Below are positions 18,616 through 26,622 of a stretch of 64,000 nucleotides of DNA, one piece after another. Positions within the stretch are counted from its first letter, which is position 1; every line of letters begins with the position of its first letter. The notes under the pieces were generated by a model. That model saw only the letters and a list, made by a program, of their open reading frames with translations, had not been told where the DNA came from and did no database searches. Source of the DNA: Desulfoscipio gibsoniae DSM 7213 (lineage in GTDB: Bacteria; Bacillota; Desulfotomaculia; Desulfotomaculales; Desulfallaceae); NCBI RefSeq assembly GCF_000233715.2, contig NC_021184.1, positions 1,116,001 to 1,180,000 on the forward strand, in the 5' to 3' direction. The position numbers and the translations under genes are program-made.

Positions 18616-19383
18616 GTGGGTACAGGAACAGAGTTCAAGCCAAGAATTCTAGGTTTTTTATGTAATTGGTGAGCATACGGCGCTGCTGATTTGGCTGGAG
18701 TTTCCAGACAACAATATGTAACTTATGCTAAGCTTATACGCGTGATGTGTACTGGCAGAGTCGAGATAGAATTTATACTCAGAGCTTTATCAAACGGAAC
18801 GGATGGGGTAGTTATCGGTGGTTGTCATCTTGGAGACTGCCATTATAATACTCATGGAAACTACCACGCACTAAACATGGTGTTTCTATGTAAAAAAATA
18901 ATGGAACACATGGGTCTAAACCCCGAAAGATTAAGGATGGAATTTATGTCTGCCGGTGAAGGAATCCGTTTCACCGAAGTTATGAATGACTTTGGTAAAA
19001 CGGTGAAGGAATTAGGACCACTAGGCCAAAGTGAAGGAATAGATGAAACTGTATTAAAGTTAAAACTTAAAGCAATTACAAAGCTGGCCCCCTACATTAG
19101 ACTTATACTTAATGAAAGGCTGAGAGTACATTTTAATACAGTAGAAGAATATAAAAAATTCTACTCTGGTGAACAGTTAGAAAAAATATTTCGTGAATTA
19201 ATAGCAGATAAATTTGCAATAAGTCAAATTATGTTACTTCTGCGGGAAAGACCCCTTTCAACTGAAGAAATAACTAAGATTTTAGGACTAACCCCATCTG
19301 AAATATCAAGGCACCTTAATACTTCAGCAAGGCAAGGATTAGTCAAGTACGAAGATGGCCAGAAACGCTTTGCTCTTGTTTAG
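18616..19383 (+). CDS. bamF: MvhD-like selenoprotein of the Bam complex with C-terminal winged helix
   Basis: A 255-residue protein read from GTG 18616 (after AGAGGTGAG) through the in-frame TGA at 18670-18672, taken as selenocysteine 19. The motif CNWU replaces the CNWC-type [2Fe-2S] ligand set of MvhD, the subunit linking hydrogenase or other donors to HdrA. Geobacter BamF is likewise an MvhD-like selenoprotein. Further motifs GGCHLGDCHY and FMSAGEGIRF are typical of MvhD. Residues after about 160 form an added domain with a winged-helix look (LSTEEITKILGLTPSEISRHLN). A caller that treats TGA as stop would begin at 18691 and lose the active site. REP-like repeats flank the gene on both sides. 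Confidence 0.85.
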
Positions 19384-19444
19384 AGGAAAGGGGACACACC
19401 TCAGCTTTGGGGTCAAGGCTTTGGGGTCGAGGAATGTCCCCAAC
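19384..19444 (+). repeat. REP-like palindromic element, copy 2
   Basis: It begins AGGAAAGGGGACACACCT directly after the bamF stop codon and ends GGAATGTCCCCAAC, with terminal GGGGACA/TGTCCCC pairing perfectly. The inner part has a short tandem repeat (CTTTGGGGTC twice). Same ends as the element before bamF. Confidence 0.6.
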
Positions 19445-19498
19445 GTATGAAAAGGCAGACAGTGGCTCAGGGGAAAGAAGGAGGTCAGGTAAGAGACT

Positions 19499-19951
19499 AT
19501 GGATAACGATAGAATTGAACAAATATTAAATGAACATCAGGGCCAAGCCGGTTCACTGATTAAAGTATTAATGGAAATTCAAGAACAAAATCATTGGCTG
19601 CCTAGAGAAGTATTAGTGGAGGTCAGTGAAAAATTAGAGGTGCCTTTAAGCCGGGTATTGAGAATAGCTACCTTTTATAAGACATTCTCTTTGACACCTA
19701 AAGGACGTCATGAAATTCACGTTTGTACGGGTACTGCCTGTAAAGTTCGTGGTGCGCAGCGGGTTCTCGACGAGGTGCAAGAACTGACTGGAATTAAACC
19801 CGGCGAAACGGACTCGGATTTAAAGTTTAGCCTGGAGACCGTTAACTGCCAGGGCTGCTGTTCTTTAGGTCCAATGATCGAAGTCGATGGAAAGACTCAC
19901 AGTAAGATATCGCCTGCCGAGATAGCAGACGCGTTAAAAAAATATGAGTGA
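19499..19951 (+). CDS. bamG: NuoE-like [2Fe-2S] subunit of the Bam complex
   Basis: A 150-residue thioredoxin-like ferredoxin. The four ligands of the [2Fe-2S] cluster are visible: CTGTACKVRG supplies two and CQGCCSLGP the other two, with the family spacing. NuoE-type proteins pair with NuoF to form the NAD(H)-reactive module. Its length is normal. The next gene begins nine bases after the stop. Confidence 0.88.
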   Translation: MDNDRIEQILNEHQGQAGSLIKVLMEIQEQNHWLPREVLVEVSEKLEVPLSRVLRIATFYKTFSLTPKGRHEIHVCTGTACKVRGAQRVLDEVQELTGIKPGETDSDLKFSLETVNCQGCCSLGPMIEVDGKTHSKISPAEIADALKKYE

Positions 19952-19960
19952 GGGAGCATT

Positions 19961-21655
19961 ATGGCACATATAAATTCAGCGGCTGAATTGGAAGAACTTA
20001 GGAAGGGTATCTTATCAAAAATAGAACCCGATAAGCCTTGTATTGCCATATGCGCGGGAATCGCCTGCCTCGGCCTCGGCAACGACAGGGTTATCAGCGC
20101 TTTTGAAGAAGAGATCAGGAAACAATCCTTAGAAACTAAAGTTGATATTAGAGCAACCGGCTGCCATGGCTTTTGTGAAAAAGGACCTATTGTTGTCATC
20201 TATCCTGAAGAAATCTGCTATTTGGAAGTAACACCGGAGGATGTGCCGGAGATTATATCTCAGACTGTAGTTGGAAAGAAAGTGATTGATCGACTAATTT
20301 ACACCGATCCCAACACTGGTGCAAAAGCAGTGCATCAATTTGAAATACCTTTTTACAAGAATCAATCGCGGCTACTTATTGGCAATAACCCTAAAATTAA
20401 TCCCAAAAGCATAGAAGATTATCTGGCAATTGGCGGTTATTCTGCGTTAGCCAAAGCGCTTTTTGCGATGAACCCCGAGCAAGTCCTTGAAGAAATAAAG
20501 AAAGCCAACTTGCGCGGCCGGGGCGGCGGTGGATTCCCTGCCGGTTCGAAGTGGGAGACTACCCGAAACGCGCCCGGAGAAGAAAAGTATGTAATTGTCA
20601 ATGCTCACGAGGGTGAGCCCGGGGCGTTTATGGATCGAGCCCTCTTCACTGGGAACCCGCATCTCGTGTTGGAAGGCTTAATCATCGGAGCCTATACCAT
20701 CGGTTCACATCAGGGATTTATCTATACCCGGCATGATACCCCTCAGCTAAGAGAAAATATTGATATTGCCCTATCTGAGGCAAAGGAGTACGGACTCTTA
20801 GGTGAAAATATCCTTGGCTCCGGCTTCAACTTTAATGTTGAGGTGCATCTAGATGTAGGGATATTCGTTTCCGGCGAGTCCAGTGCATTAATGAGGTCAA
20901 TAGAAGGGAAGTCACCGGAACCAAGACCCAAATATATTCGTACTTCGGTTAGTGGTATTTGGAATAAGCCCAGTAACTTAAACAACGTGGAGACCTGGGC
21001 TAACGTACCTCAGATAATTAATAATGGCTCAAAATGGTATAGCAGTATCGGGACAGAGCGGAGCAAGGGAACAAAACTAATATCTTTATCAGGTAATATA
21101 TGTAATACAGGAGTCGTAGAAGTTCCCATGGGTACCTCGCTTAAAGAGATTATCTATAACTTTGGTGGTGGAATACCAAACGGAAAGAAACTTAAAGCAG
21201 TTCACTTTGGAGGACCTATGGGAGGTTCTATTCCCGAGAGTCTCATCGATAGTCCACTTGACTTCGATGTGCTTTCAAAACTGGGCACTTCACTGGGCGC
21301 AGGCGACATGCTGGTATTGGATGAAGATAACTGTATGGTTGAAACCGCCAGGTACTTCCTTGATTTCCTCAGTGGTGAATCGTGCGGCAAATGTGTACCA
21401 TGCCGTGAAGGTATCAGGCAGATGCTTAAAACCCTCACTGATATCACCGATGGAAAAGGAAAAGAAGGGGACATTGAGCTTTTGGAGGAAATAGCCGGGG
21501 TAGTTGGTGAAGCAGCCCTTTGTTCGTTGGGCAGGAGTGTCCCTAAACCATTATTGAGCATGTTAAAGTACTTTAGAGATGAGTATGAGGCGCACATCAA
21601 GGAGAAACGGTGTCCGGCTCTTTTCTGCAAGGAGCTGAAGAAGGGAGAACTATAA
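19961..21655 (+). CDS. bamH: NuoF-like NADH-binding flavoprotein of the Bam complex
   Basis: A 564-residue protein: an N-terminal thioredoxin-like [2Fe-2S] domain (CAGIACLGLG and CHGFCEKGP, residues 1-110), the FMN/NAD(H)-binding domain (LRGRGGGGFPAGSKW, EGEPGAFMDR), an SLBB domain, and the [4Fe-4S] motif SCGKCVPCREG near residue 480. This is the fusion form of NuoF/HoxF seen in NAD-linked bifurcating enzymes. In the Bam complex it would exchange electrons with NAD(H). ATG after GAGGGAG; coupled to bamG and bamI. Confidence 0.9.
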   Translation: MAHINSAAELEELRKGILSKIEPDKPCIAICAGIACLGLGNDRVISAFEEEIRKQSLETKVDIRATGCHGFCEKGPIVVIYPEEICYLEVTPEDVPEIISQTVVGKKVIDRLIYTDPNTGAKAVHQFEIPFYKNQSRLLIGNNPKINPKSIEDYLAIGGYSALAKALFAMNPEQVLEEIKKANLRGRGGGGFPAGSKWETTRNAPGEEKYVIVNAHEGEPGAFMDRALFTGNPHLVLEGLIIGAYTIGSHQGFIYTRHDTPQLRENIDIALSEAKEYGLLGENILGSGFNFNVEVHLDVGIFVSGESSALMRSIEGKSPEPRPKYIRTSVSGIWNKPSNLNNVETWANVPQIINNGSKWYSSIGTERSKGTKLISLSGNICNTGVVEVPMGTSLKEIIYNFGGGIPNGKKLKAVHFGGPMGGSIPESLIDSPLDFDVLSKLGTSLGAGDMLVLDEDNCMVETARYFLDFLSGESCGKCVPCREGIRQMLKTLTDITDGKGKEGDIELLEEIAGVVGEAALCSLGRSVPKPLLSMLKYFRDEYEAHIKEKRCPALFCKELKKGEL

Positions 21656-21676
21656 CCTAAAGGGAGCAAAGAAAAA

Positions 21677-22291
21677 ATGAGTGAAATTATTTTACAAATT
21701 GACGGAAGGGAAGTTGCAGCAGAGAGCGGGATGACCGTTTTAGAGGCAGCACAAAGGGCGGGAATATCGATTCCGACACTTTGTCACCATGAGATGTTAG
21801 AACCTTATGGTGCTTGCCGCCTTTGCACAGTAGAAGCAGAAGTTCGCGGTCGAACCAAGCTTGTTGCCTCCTGCCTTTACCCGGTGGAAAAAGATTTAAT
21901 CGTAAGAACCAGGTCTGAGAAGGTAGACAAAATTCGCAAAATGATTTTAGAATTGTTACTGGCCCATGCTCCTGAAGCCAGGGGATTGCAGGGTTTGGCA
22001 CAAGAGTATGGTGCAGACAAAAACCGTTTTGAAAAAGAACCTTCATTTTGCATTCATTGTGGTTTATGTGTAAGATACTGTGCTGAGGTTAAAAAGAAGC
22101 ATGCTATTGAATTTGTTGATAAAGGAACAAAACGGGAGATAAGCTTTATTCCAGAGATAGCCGCTAAGGAGTGCTGGAATTGTAAAGAATGTTTTCCGCT
22201 TTGTCCTACAGAGGCGTTACAAGCAGCTTTCGTTTTAACAAAAGAGCTTGCGTTTTTCTCTCTTTCTTCGGAACCCGTGCCGGCGGAATAG
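21677..22291 (+). CDS. bamI: NuoG-like Fe-S subunit of the Bam complex
   Basis: A 204-residue protein equal to the N-terminal Fe-S part of NuoG: a plant-type [2Fe-2S] domain (CHHEMLEPYGACRLC, then SCLYPV) and two [4Fe-4S] motifs (CIHCGLCVRYC and CWNCKECFPLCPTEA). It lacks the large molybdopterin-like domain of true NuoG, as expected for BamI. It is the last gene of the run; a strong terminator follows 130 bases later. Confidence 0.87.
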   Translation: MSEIILQIDGREVAAESGMTVLEAAQRAGISIPTLCHHEMLEPYGACRLCTVEAEVRGRTKLVASCLYPVEKDLIVRTRSEKVDKIRKMILELLLAHAPEARGLQGLAQEYGADKNRFEKEPSFCIHCGLCVRYCAEVKKKHAIEFVDKGTKREISFIPEIAAKECWNCKECFPLCPTEALQAAFVLTKELAFFSLSSEPVPAE

Positions 22292-22424
22292 TATACAATT
22301 AATACCCTTACATGACGAAATCAAAATACTAGTTCGCCTGTTCCGGTAGCAGTTTATTTACTTTTATTAACTTATTTATTGCAAATATGTATTTTACCAT
22401 ATTTTTTTAACTTTTTATTGAAGA

Positions 22425-22459
22425 AAAAACGTGTGAACTCTATGATTTCACACGTTTTT
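22425..22459 (+). terminator. terminator of the bam operon
   Basis: A 13-bp stem (AAAAACGTGTGAA / TTCACACGTTTTT) with a 9-base loop and flanking A and T runs. It probably ends the transcript that began near 10100. The remaining gap to 22755 holds only the AT-rich leader of the next gene; no -24/-12 box was found in it. Confidence 0.85.
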
Positions 22460-22755
22460 CTTTGCCTTGTTATATTTTTTATGGGTACTTTTAACACAGG
22501 CCATAGGAGTACTTAATTAATGGACCCCGGTGATCGATTGCATACGACCTTCGGGTTCAATAAACGCAGTTAACTAACGGAGGTAAAAGGGTTTGGCCAA
22601 GAAGTGCAGTATAAGTATCTTAAGATGACATTAATGGCAAGTGCAGTTAAGGAAGTATTTTTTGGACTCTAATTCCTGGCAAGTCATGCTTGATCGACAA
22701 CAAAAAGTGTTTTACGTTTTATAGAGAGTTGTATTCAATTTGGAGGGGTGGATTT

Positions 22756-24240
22756 ATGGTGGATTCCAACATAAAAAAGACACTAACAAGCACTCCGGGA
22801 GTTAAGGATGCTTTGGGGAACCTGTTTCGGTTTCTGCCTAAGGAACAAGATCAGCGCATGAAATGGTTGGCCAGCATACTTAACGCTATCCACGATAGTG
22901 TGGTGGTTGTGGATTTGGACTCCACTATTATCTACGTAAATCCGGCATACATGAGAAGCTTGGGTGTTTCCGAGGAGAAGGTATTGGGGCGGAAGCTCAA
23001 GGACTTCGAGCCCACCTCCAGGATTCTGGATGTTCTAAGTTCAGGAAAACCTATTGTAGATGATCCATCCAGGATTACTTCTCTGGGAATAGATATTATG
23101 GCTAATATTACTCCGGTGTTTGAAGGTAAAAATCTTATAGGAGCGGTGGCGGTATTCAGAGATATTTCAGAGATTGTTGCTTTAAAGGAAAAACTTGAGG
23201 AAACTACGACGGAAATGCTAAAGACCAGGGAACAGACATCTCGCTACTATACAGAGCTTCAGGAACTCAGAACCAGACTGATGGATATTGATAACCTGAT
23301 CTGTGAGAGTGCGGAAATGCGGCGAGTGATTGAAATGGTACTCCGCGTTGGTCGGGTGGATTCTACAGTTCTGGTGACCGGAGAGTCCGGTGTGGGTAAG
23401 GAAGTAGTTGCCAAACTCCTCCACAAAGTTAGTAAGCGAAAAGACGGACCCTTTGTGATAATTAATTGCGGCGCTGTCCCGGAAAACCTATTGGAGTCGG
23501 AACTGTTTGGCTATGAAAAGGGTTCCTTTACCGGGGCCAGTAAGGAAGGTAAACTGGGCCTATTGGAGTTAGCCAACAAAGGGACATTGTTTTTGGATGA
23601 AATTGGTGAATTGCCACTGGGGTTGCAGGTTAAACTCCTGCGGGTCCTACAGGATAAAAAGTTCACTCGGTTGGGAGGAATCAAATCCATAGAGGTGGAT
23701 GTGCGCTTTATTGCCGCCACCAACCGGGATTTGAAAAAGATGGTCACCCAGAAGATTTTCCGGGAAGATTTGTTTTACCGCCTCAATGTTGTTCCCATTC
23801 ATATACCGCCCCTTCATGAACGCAGGGCGGACATAGTGCCGCTGGCCGGGTTTTTTTTAGAAAAATACAACACGAAATACGGAATGAATAAAAGGCTGTT
23901 GCCTGAAGTACTGCGTTGGTTAAATAATTTTCCCTGGCCCGGTAATGTACGGGAACTTGAAAATGTGGTGGAGAGATTGGTGGTTTCTTCACTTAATGAT
24001 ACCATTACTTTGAAGGAAGTGTATCTGGCTGGATGTAGTGACCGGCCTACTTTCCAAAGCGAAGAAGTGTTTGGCCTGAATGTCATGGATTTGCACCAGG
24101 CTAAAGACATGCTGGAAAAGGAATTCATAACAAAAGCCCTTAATTTAGCGGGCTCAGCCAGAAAGGCGGCCCAACTTCTAGGGATTAACCATTCAACAGT
24201 AGTTCGTAAAGCCAGAAAGTACGGAATTAATCTAGCGTAG
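22756..24240 (+). CDS. sigma-54-dependent activator with PAS sensor
   Basis: A 494-residue NtrC-family activator. Order: a PAS domain (about residues 30-140; VVVDLDSTIIYVNPAYMRS), a coiled-coil linker (KLEETTTEMLKTREQ), the AAA+ domain with Walker A GESGVGKE, the sigma-54 contact loop GSFTGA (a Ser variant of the usual GAFTGA), Walker B TLFLDEIGEL and the arginine finger region, and a Fis-type HTH (SARKAAQLLGINHSTVVRKA). It should open sigma-54 promoters in response to a small molecule bound by PAS. It stands immediately behind the bam operon, so bam is the likeliest target. Start at 22756 chosen for GGAGGGG upstream. Confidence 0.88.
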   Translation: MVDSNIKKTLTSTPGVKDALGNLFRFLPKEQDQRMKWLASILNAIHDSVVVVDLDSTIIYVNPAYMRSLGVSEEKVLGRKLKDFEPTSRILDVLSSGKPIVDDPSRITSLGIDIMANITPVFEGKNLIGAVAVFRDISEIVALKEKLEETTTEMLKTREQTSRYYTELQELRTRLMDIDNLICESAEMRRVIEMVLRVGRVDSTVLVTGESGVGKEVVAKLLHKVSKRKDGPFVIINCGAVPENLLESELFGYEKGSFTGASKEGKLGLLELANKGTLFLDEIGELPLGLQVKLLRVLQDKKFTRLGGIKSIEVDVRFIAATNRDLKKMVTQKIFREDLFYRLNVVPIHIPPLHERRADIVPLAGFFLEKYNTKYGMNKRLLPEVLRWLNNFPWPGNVRELENVVERLVVSSLNDTITLKEVYLAGCSDRPTFQSEEVFGLNVMDLHQAKDMLEKEFITKALNLAGSARKAAQLLGINHSTVVRKARKYGINLA

Positions 24241-24369
24241 GTTTATGCAATTAAATAACTGATAAAGGAATCATATTTTTAATATTACATTGATCTTATG
24301 ATGATAAAATACAAAAATATAACCAATAAGTAATTAATCATTAATCAATACACAGGAGAGGTGATCATA

Positions 24370-24711
24370 TTGAACAGCGACTGGGTGAAAGATTTCCCCG
24401 CCGTCGTTACACTTTGCGATACCAACGGCAAAATTATTGAAATGAATGACGCAGCTGCCGATCATTTTAGAAAAAATGGCGGTAGAGAATTAATCGGTAG
24501 GAGTGTATTTGACTGCCACCCTGAACCTGCGCGAAGCAAGCTTAAAACAATGCTTCATAACGGTGTCAAAAACTGCTATACCATTGAAAAAAACGGTATG
24601 AAAAAGCTGATTTACCAGACACCCTGGTACAAGAAGAATGGTGAGTATGCGGGGTTTGTGGAAATGATTATTGCTATTCCTTCGGATGCGCCCCACTACA
24701 TCAGGGGATAA
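24370..24711 (+). CDS. stand-alone PAS-domain protein
   Basis: A 113-residue protein consisting of a single PAS fold: PAVVTLCDTNGKIIEMNDAAADHF at the start, RSVFDCHPEPARSKL in the middle and GEYAGFVEMIIAI at the end. The HPEP motif and preceding Cys recall heme- or metabolite-binding PAS domains of unknown ligand. It has no output domain, so it may act by binding the neighbouring activator. A TTG at 24370 (11 bases after AGGAG) and a GTG at 24361 are both possible starts. Confidence 0.6.
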   Translation: MNSDWVKDFPAVVTLCDTNGKIIEMNDAAADHFRKNGGRELIGRSVFDCHPEPARSKLKTMLHNGVKNCYTIEKNGMKKLIYQTPWYKKNGEYAGFVEMIIAIPSDAPHYIRG

Positions 24712-24939
24712 CCCCTTACATCGCATTATTCTTGCCAGCAAAGGAATGTAATGTCCTCACCTTAATGCCGTCGGGGTATCCCGAACCGTTGTATATCAAT
24801 GTTCGTATAGGATTAAATAGCTCTCTTTCATTCTCATTGGGCTCAAGATCGTCAAATACCGAGAAATAAAGTTTAACTTTATTTTTAATACTACAGCGAA
24901 AATTACTTTTTAAGCAAAGCTTTCTTCGCTTTGATGGAT

Positions 24940-24990
24940 GCCGGGTGTTGAAAGTTAAAAATCAAAGATTTTCAACTTTCAACACCCGGC
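24940..24990. terminator. very long hairpin between convergent genes
   Basis: The arms GCCGGGTGTTGAAAGTT (24940-24956) and its complement (24974-24990) extend inward with one mismatch to a three-base loop, about 24 bp in all. A smaller hairpin (CAAAGC/GCTTTG, 24914-24932) lies beside it, and CACCGGCT repeats follow. It separates the PAS gene from the leftward NrfD gene and may stop both transcripts. Nothing else is visible in 24712-25097. Confidence 0.6.
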
Positions 24991-25097
24991 ACCGGCTAAA
25001 CGGCACCGGCTATTTGGGTGGCGCACTCTATCTACTGTACTTAGGTGGTGGCAAATCCATCTTAATAGTTCGATAAACTATATTTTTAGCTGTAGTG

Positions 25098-25979
25098 TTA
25101 AATAGTCAACTTGCCCAGTACCGGAGAGTATACCCCCGCTTGCAGCAGTAGATAGAAAATGAAGAAGTGTCCAATTAGGTCGGCTAAAGTAATTAATCCC
25201 ACCACGGCTGTTCCGCCGGAAGCACCCACGAACAGAGATAAAAACAGAGTGAACAGAAAACCGATGCAGACCACAAAGCCAAAAAACATCTTGGAATAAG
25301 GACCTTTAATTAATAGCAATAGAGATTCACGGGCGGCAGCAGTAGCGTTTACTACGCTGAGTAGGTAAGTAGCGACGCCGATTAAGTTAATTAGAATCAG
25401 AGTAATTGCCAGTGTTTCCAGGTTAATTAATGAATTAACAGTGACCCATCCGCCGTGTACGAGGAAGAAAAATACTGTTGTTCCACCCAATATGGAGTAA
25501 AGTATAAATAAAAAGGGTATCATTGGTGTATTCCATAATGGAATGGCAGGTGAATCATTCATTACAAAACCATCGGTAACGGCCACTAATACTGCACTGA
25601 CCAGGGCCAAAATTCTGAAAAATTCCCATGCTGCGCTTCCCGTGGGCAAAAGTAAATAAATTGCGGCAATGGCAGTAAAAATTCCCATTACCCATACGGT
25701 TCGAGCAATCCAGGAAGTGCTTGGCCGGGTTAAGGCTCGCCAGAATCTTTCCGGTCGTCCCAGGTGAATCAAAAGTGCGCCGCCTTTGCCGATATTTTCG
25801 ATCAAAATTCCGGCCAGGGCCAGTAACGGGGTGCCTAAAAATACAGAAAGGATGAATATCCCCGCGCCAATTTTGCCGAAAAAGAAGGCCAGGGCAATCC
25901 ACTGAGTCCAAACAGTTTGTTTGCGAAACCCCATTACAAACTCGTTACCCTCTACTATGGGCACGGATTGTGCTGTCAT
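25098..25979 (-). CDS. NrfD/PsrC-like membrane anchor subunit
   Basis: A 293-residue integral membrane protein with about eight hydrophobic helices, of the NrfD/PsrC family that anchors molybdopterin oxidoreductases and exchanges electrons with quinones. The segment HLGRPERFWRAL in the first loop is a family hallmark. AGGAGGG precedes the ATG. It is the third gene of a catalytic - Fe-S - anchor set read leftwards. Confidence 0.82.
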   Translation of the reverse strand: MTAQSVPIVEGNEFVMGFRKQTVWTQWIALAFFFGKIGAGIFILSVFLGTPLLALAGILIENIGKGGALLIHLGRPERFWRALTRPSTSWIARTVWVMGIFTAIAAIYLLLPTGSAAWEFFRILALVSAVLVAVTDGFVMNDSPAIPLWNTPMIPFLFILYSILGGTTVFFFLVHGGWVTVNSLINLETLAITLILINLIGVATYLLSVVNATAAARESLLLLIKGPYSKMFFGFVVCIGFLFTLFLSLFVGASGGTAVVGLITLADLIGHFFIFYLLLQAGVYSPVLGKLTI

Positions 25980-25991
25980 AGTTAAACCCTC

Positions 25992-26603
25992 CTATTCAAG
26001 ATAATATACTGAAGGATTAGTATTCGCTTCGGACATGGGCTGCATGCCACCGCGCTGCCGGATTAACCGGCTGACTTCACTTTCGGGGTCATGCAGGTCA
26101 CCAAACACTCTGGCTCCAGCCGGGCAGGTGTTAACACATGCTGGTTCCAGTCCCTGGTCTACTCTATGATAGCAAAATGTACATTTTACCACCACTCCTT
26201 CATAGAAATCTTTGTACTTAACTTGTTCATATGGGGTTAGGTGATTTTTAAAATGTCCTTCTTTTAGTTTTCCCTTGGGCATTAAAGTGCGGTTGTTATA
26301 CGGGCAGGCTACCACGCAAGCTTTGCAGCCGATGCATTTAGTATAATCAACCAATACAATGCCGTTCTCTCGTTTATAAGTTGCCCCTGTGGGACAAACC
26401 CTTACGCAGGGTGCATCAAGACAGTGGTTGCAGAGTACAGGAATATATTTCTTTTTGACAATTGGGTACTGTCCGGCTACTTGCTCAAGAACCCTGGTGA
26501 AAAAAATATCCGGTGGTGTTCCGTTCTCCGATTTACAGGCCACAGTGCAAGCATTACAGCCAACGCAGCGTTTCAGGTCAATGACCATGCCAAGCCTTGC
26601 CAT
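25992..26603 (-). CDS. four-cluster ferredoxin subunit of the molybdopterin oxidoreductase
   Basis: A 203-residue DmsB/PsrB/NrfC-type protein. Cysteine groups CVGCNACTVACK, CNHCLDAPCVRVCPTGA, CIGCKACVVACPY and CTFCYHRVDQGLEPACVNTCPAGA supply four [4Fe-4S] clusters. It passes electrons between the catalytic subunit and the NrfD-like anchor. The ATG at 26603 is chosen (AAGGAG 11 bases upstream); a GTG at 26615 overlaps the ribosome site. Confidence 0.85.
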   Translation of the reverse strand: MARLGMVIDLKRCVGCNACTVACKSENGTPPDIFFTRVLEQVAGQYPIVKKKYIPVLCNHCLDAPCVRVCPTGATYKRENGIVLVDYTKCIGCKACVVACPYNNRTLMPKGKLKEGHFKNHLTPYEQVKYKDFYEGVVVKCTFCYHRVDQGLEPACVNTCPAGARVFGDLHDPESEVSRLIRQRGGMQPMSEANTNPSVYYLE

Positions 26604-26622
26604 ACATATTTTCACTCCTTTT

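Noticed and set aside
18616-18690. bamF seems to carry a premature stop and to start at TTG 18691
   Set aside because: The TGA falls exactly at the Sec position of the MvhD motif, an upstream GTG with a ribosome site is in frame, and bamF homologues are selenoproteins, so it is read through.
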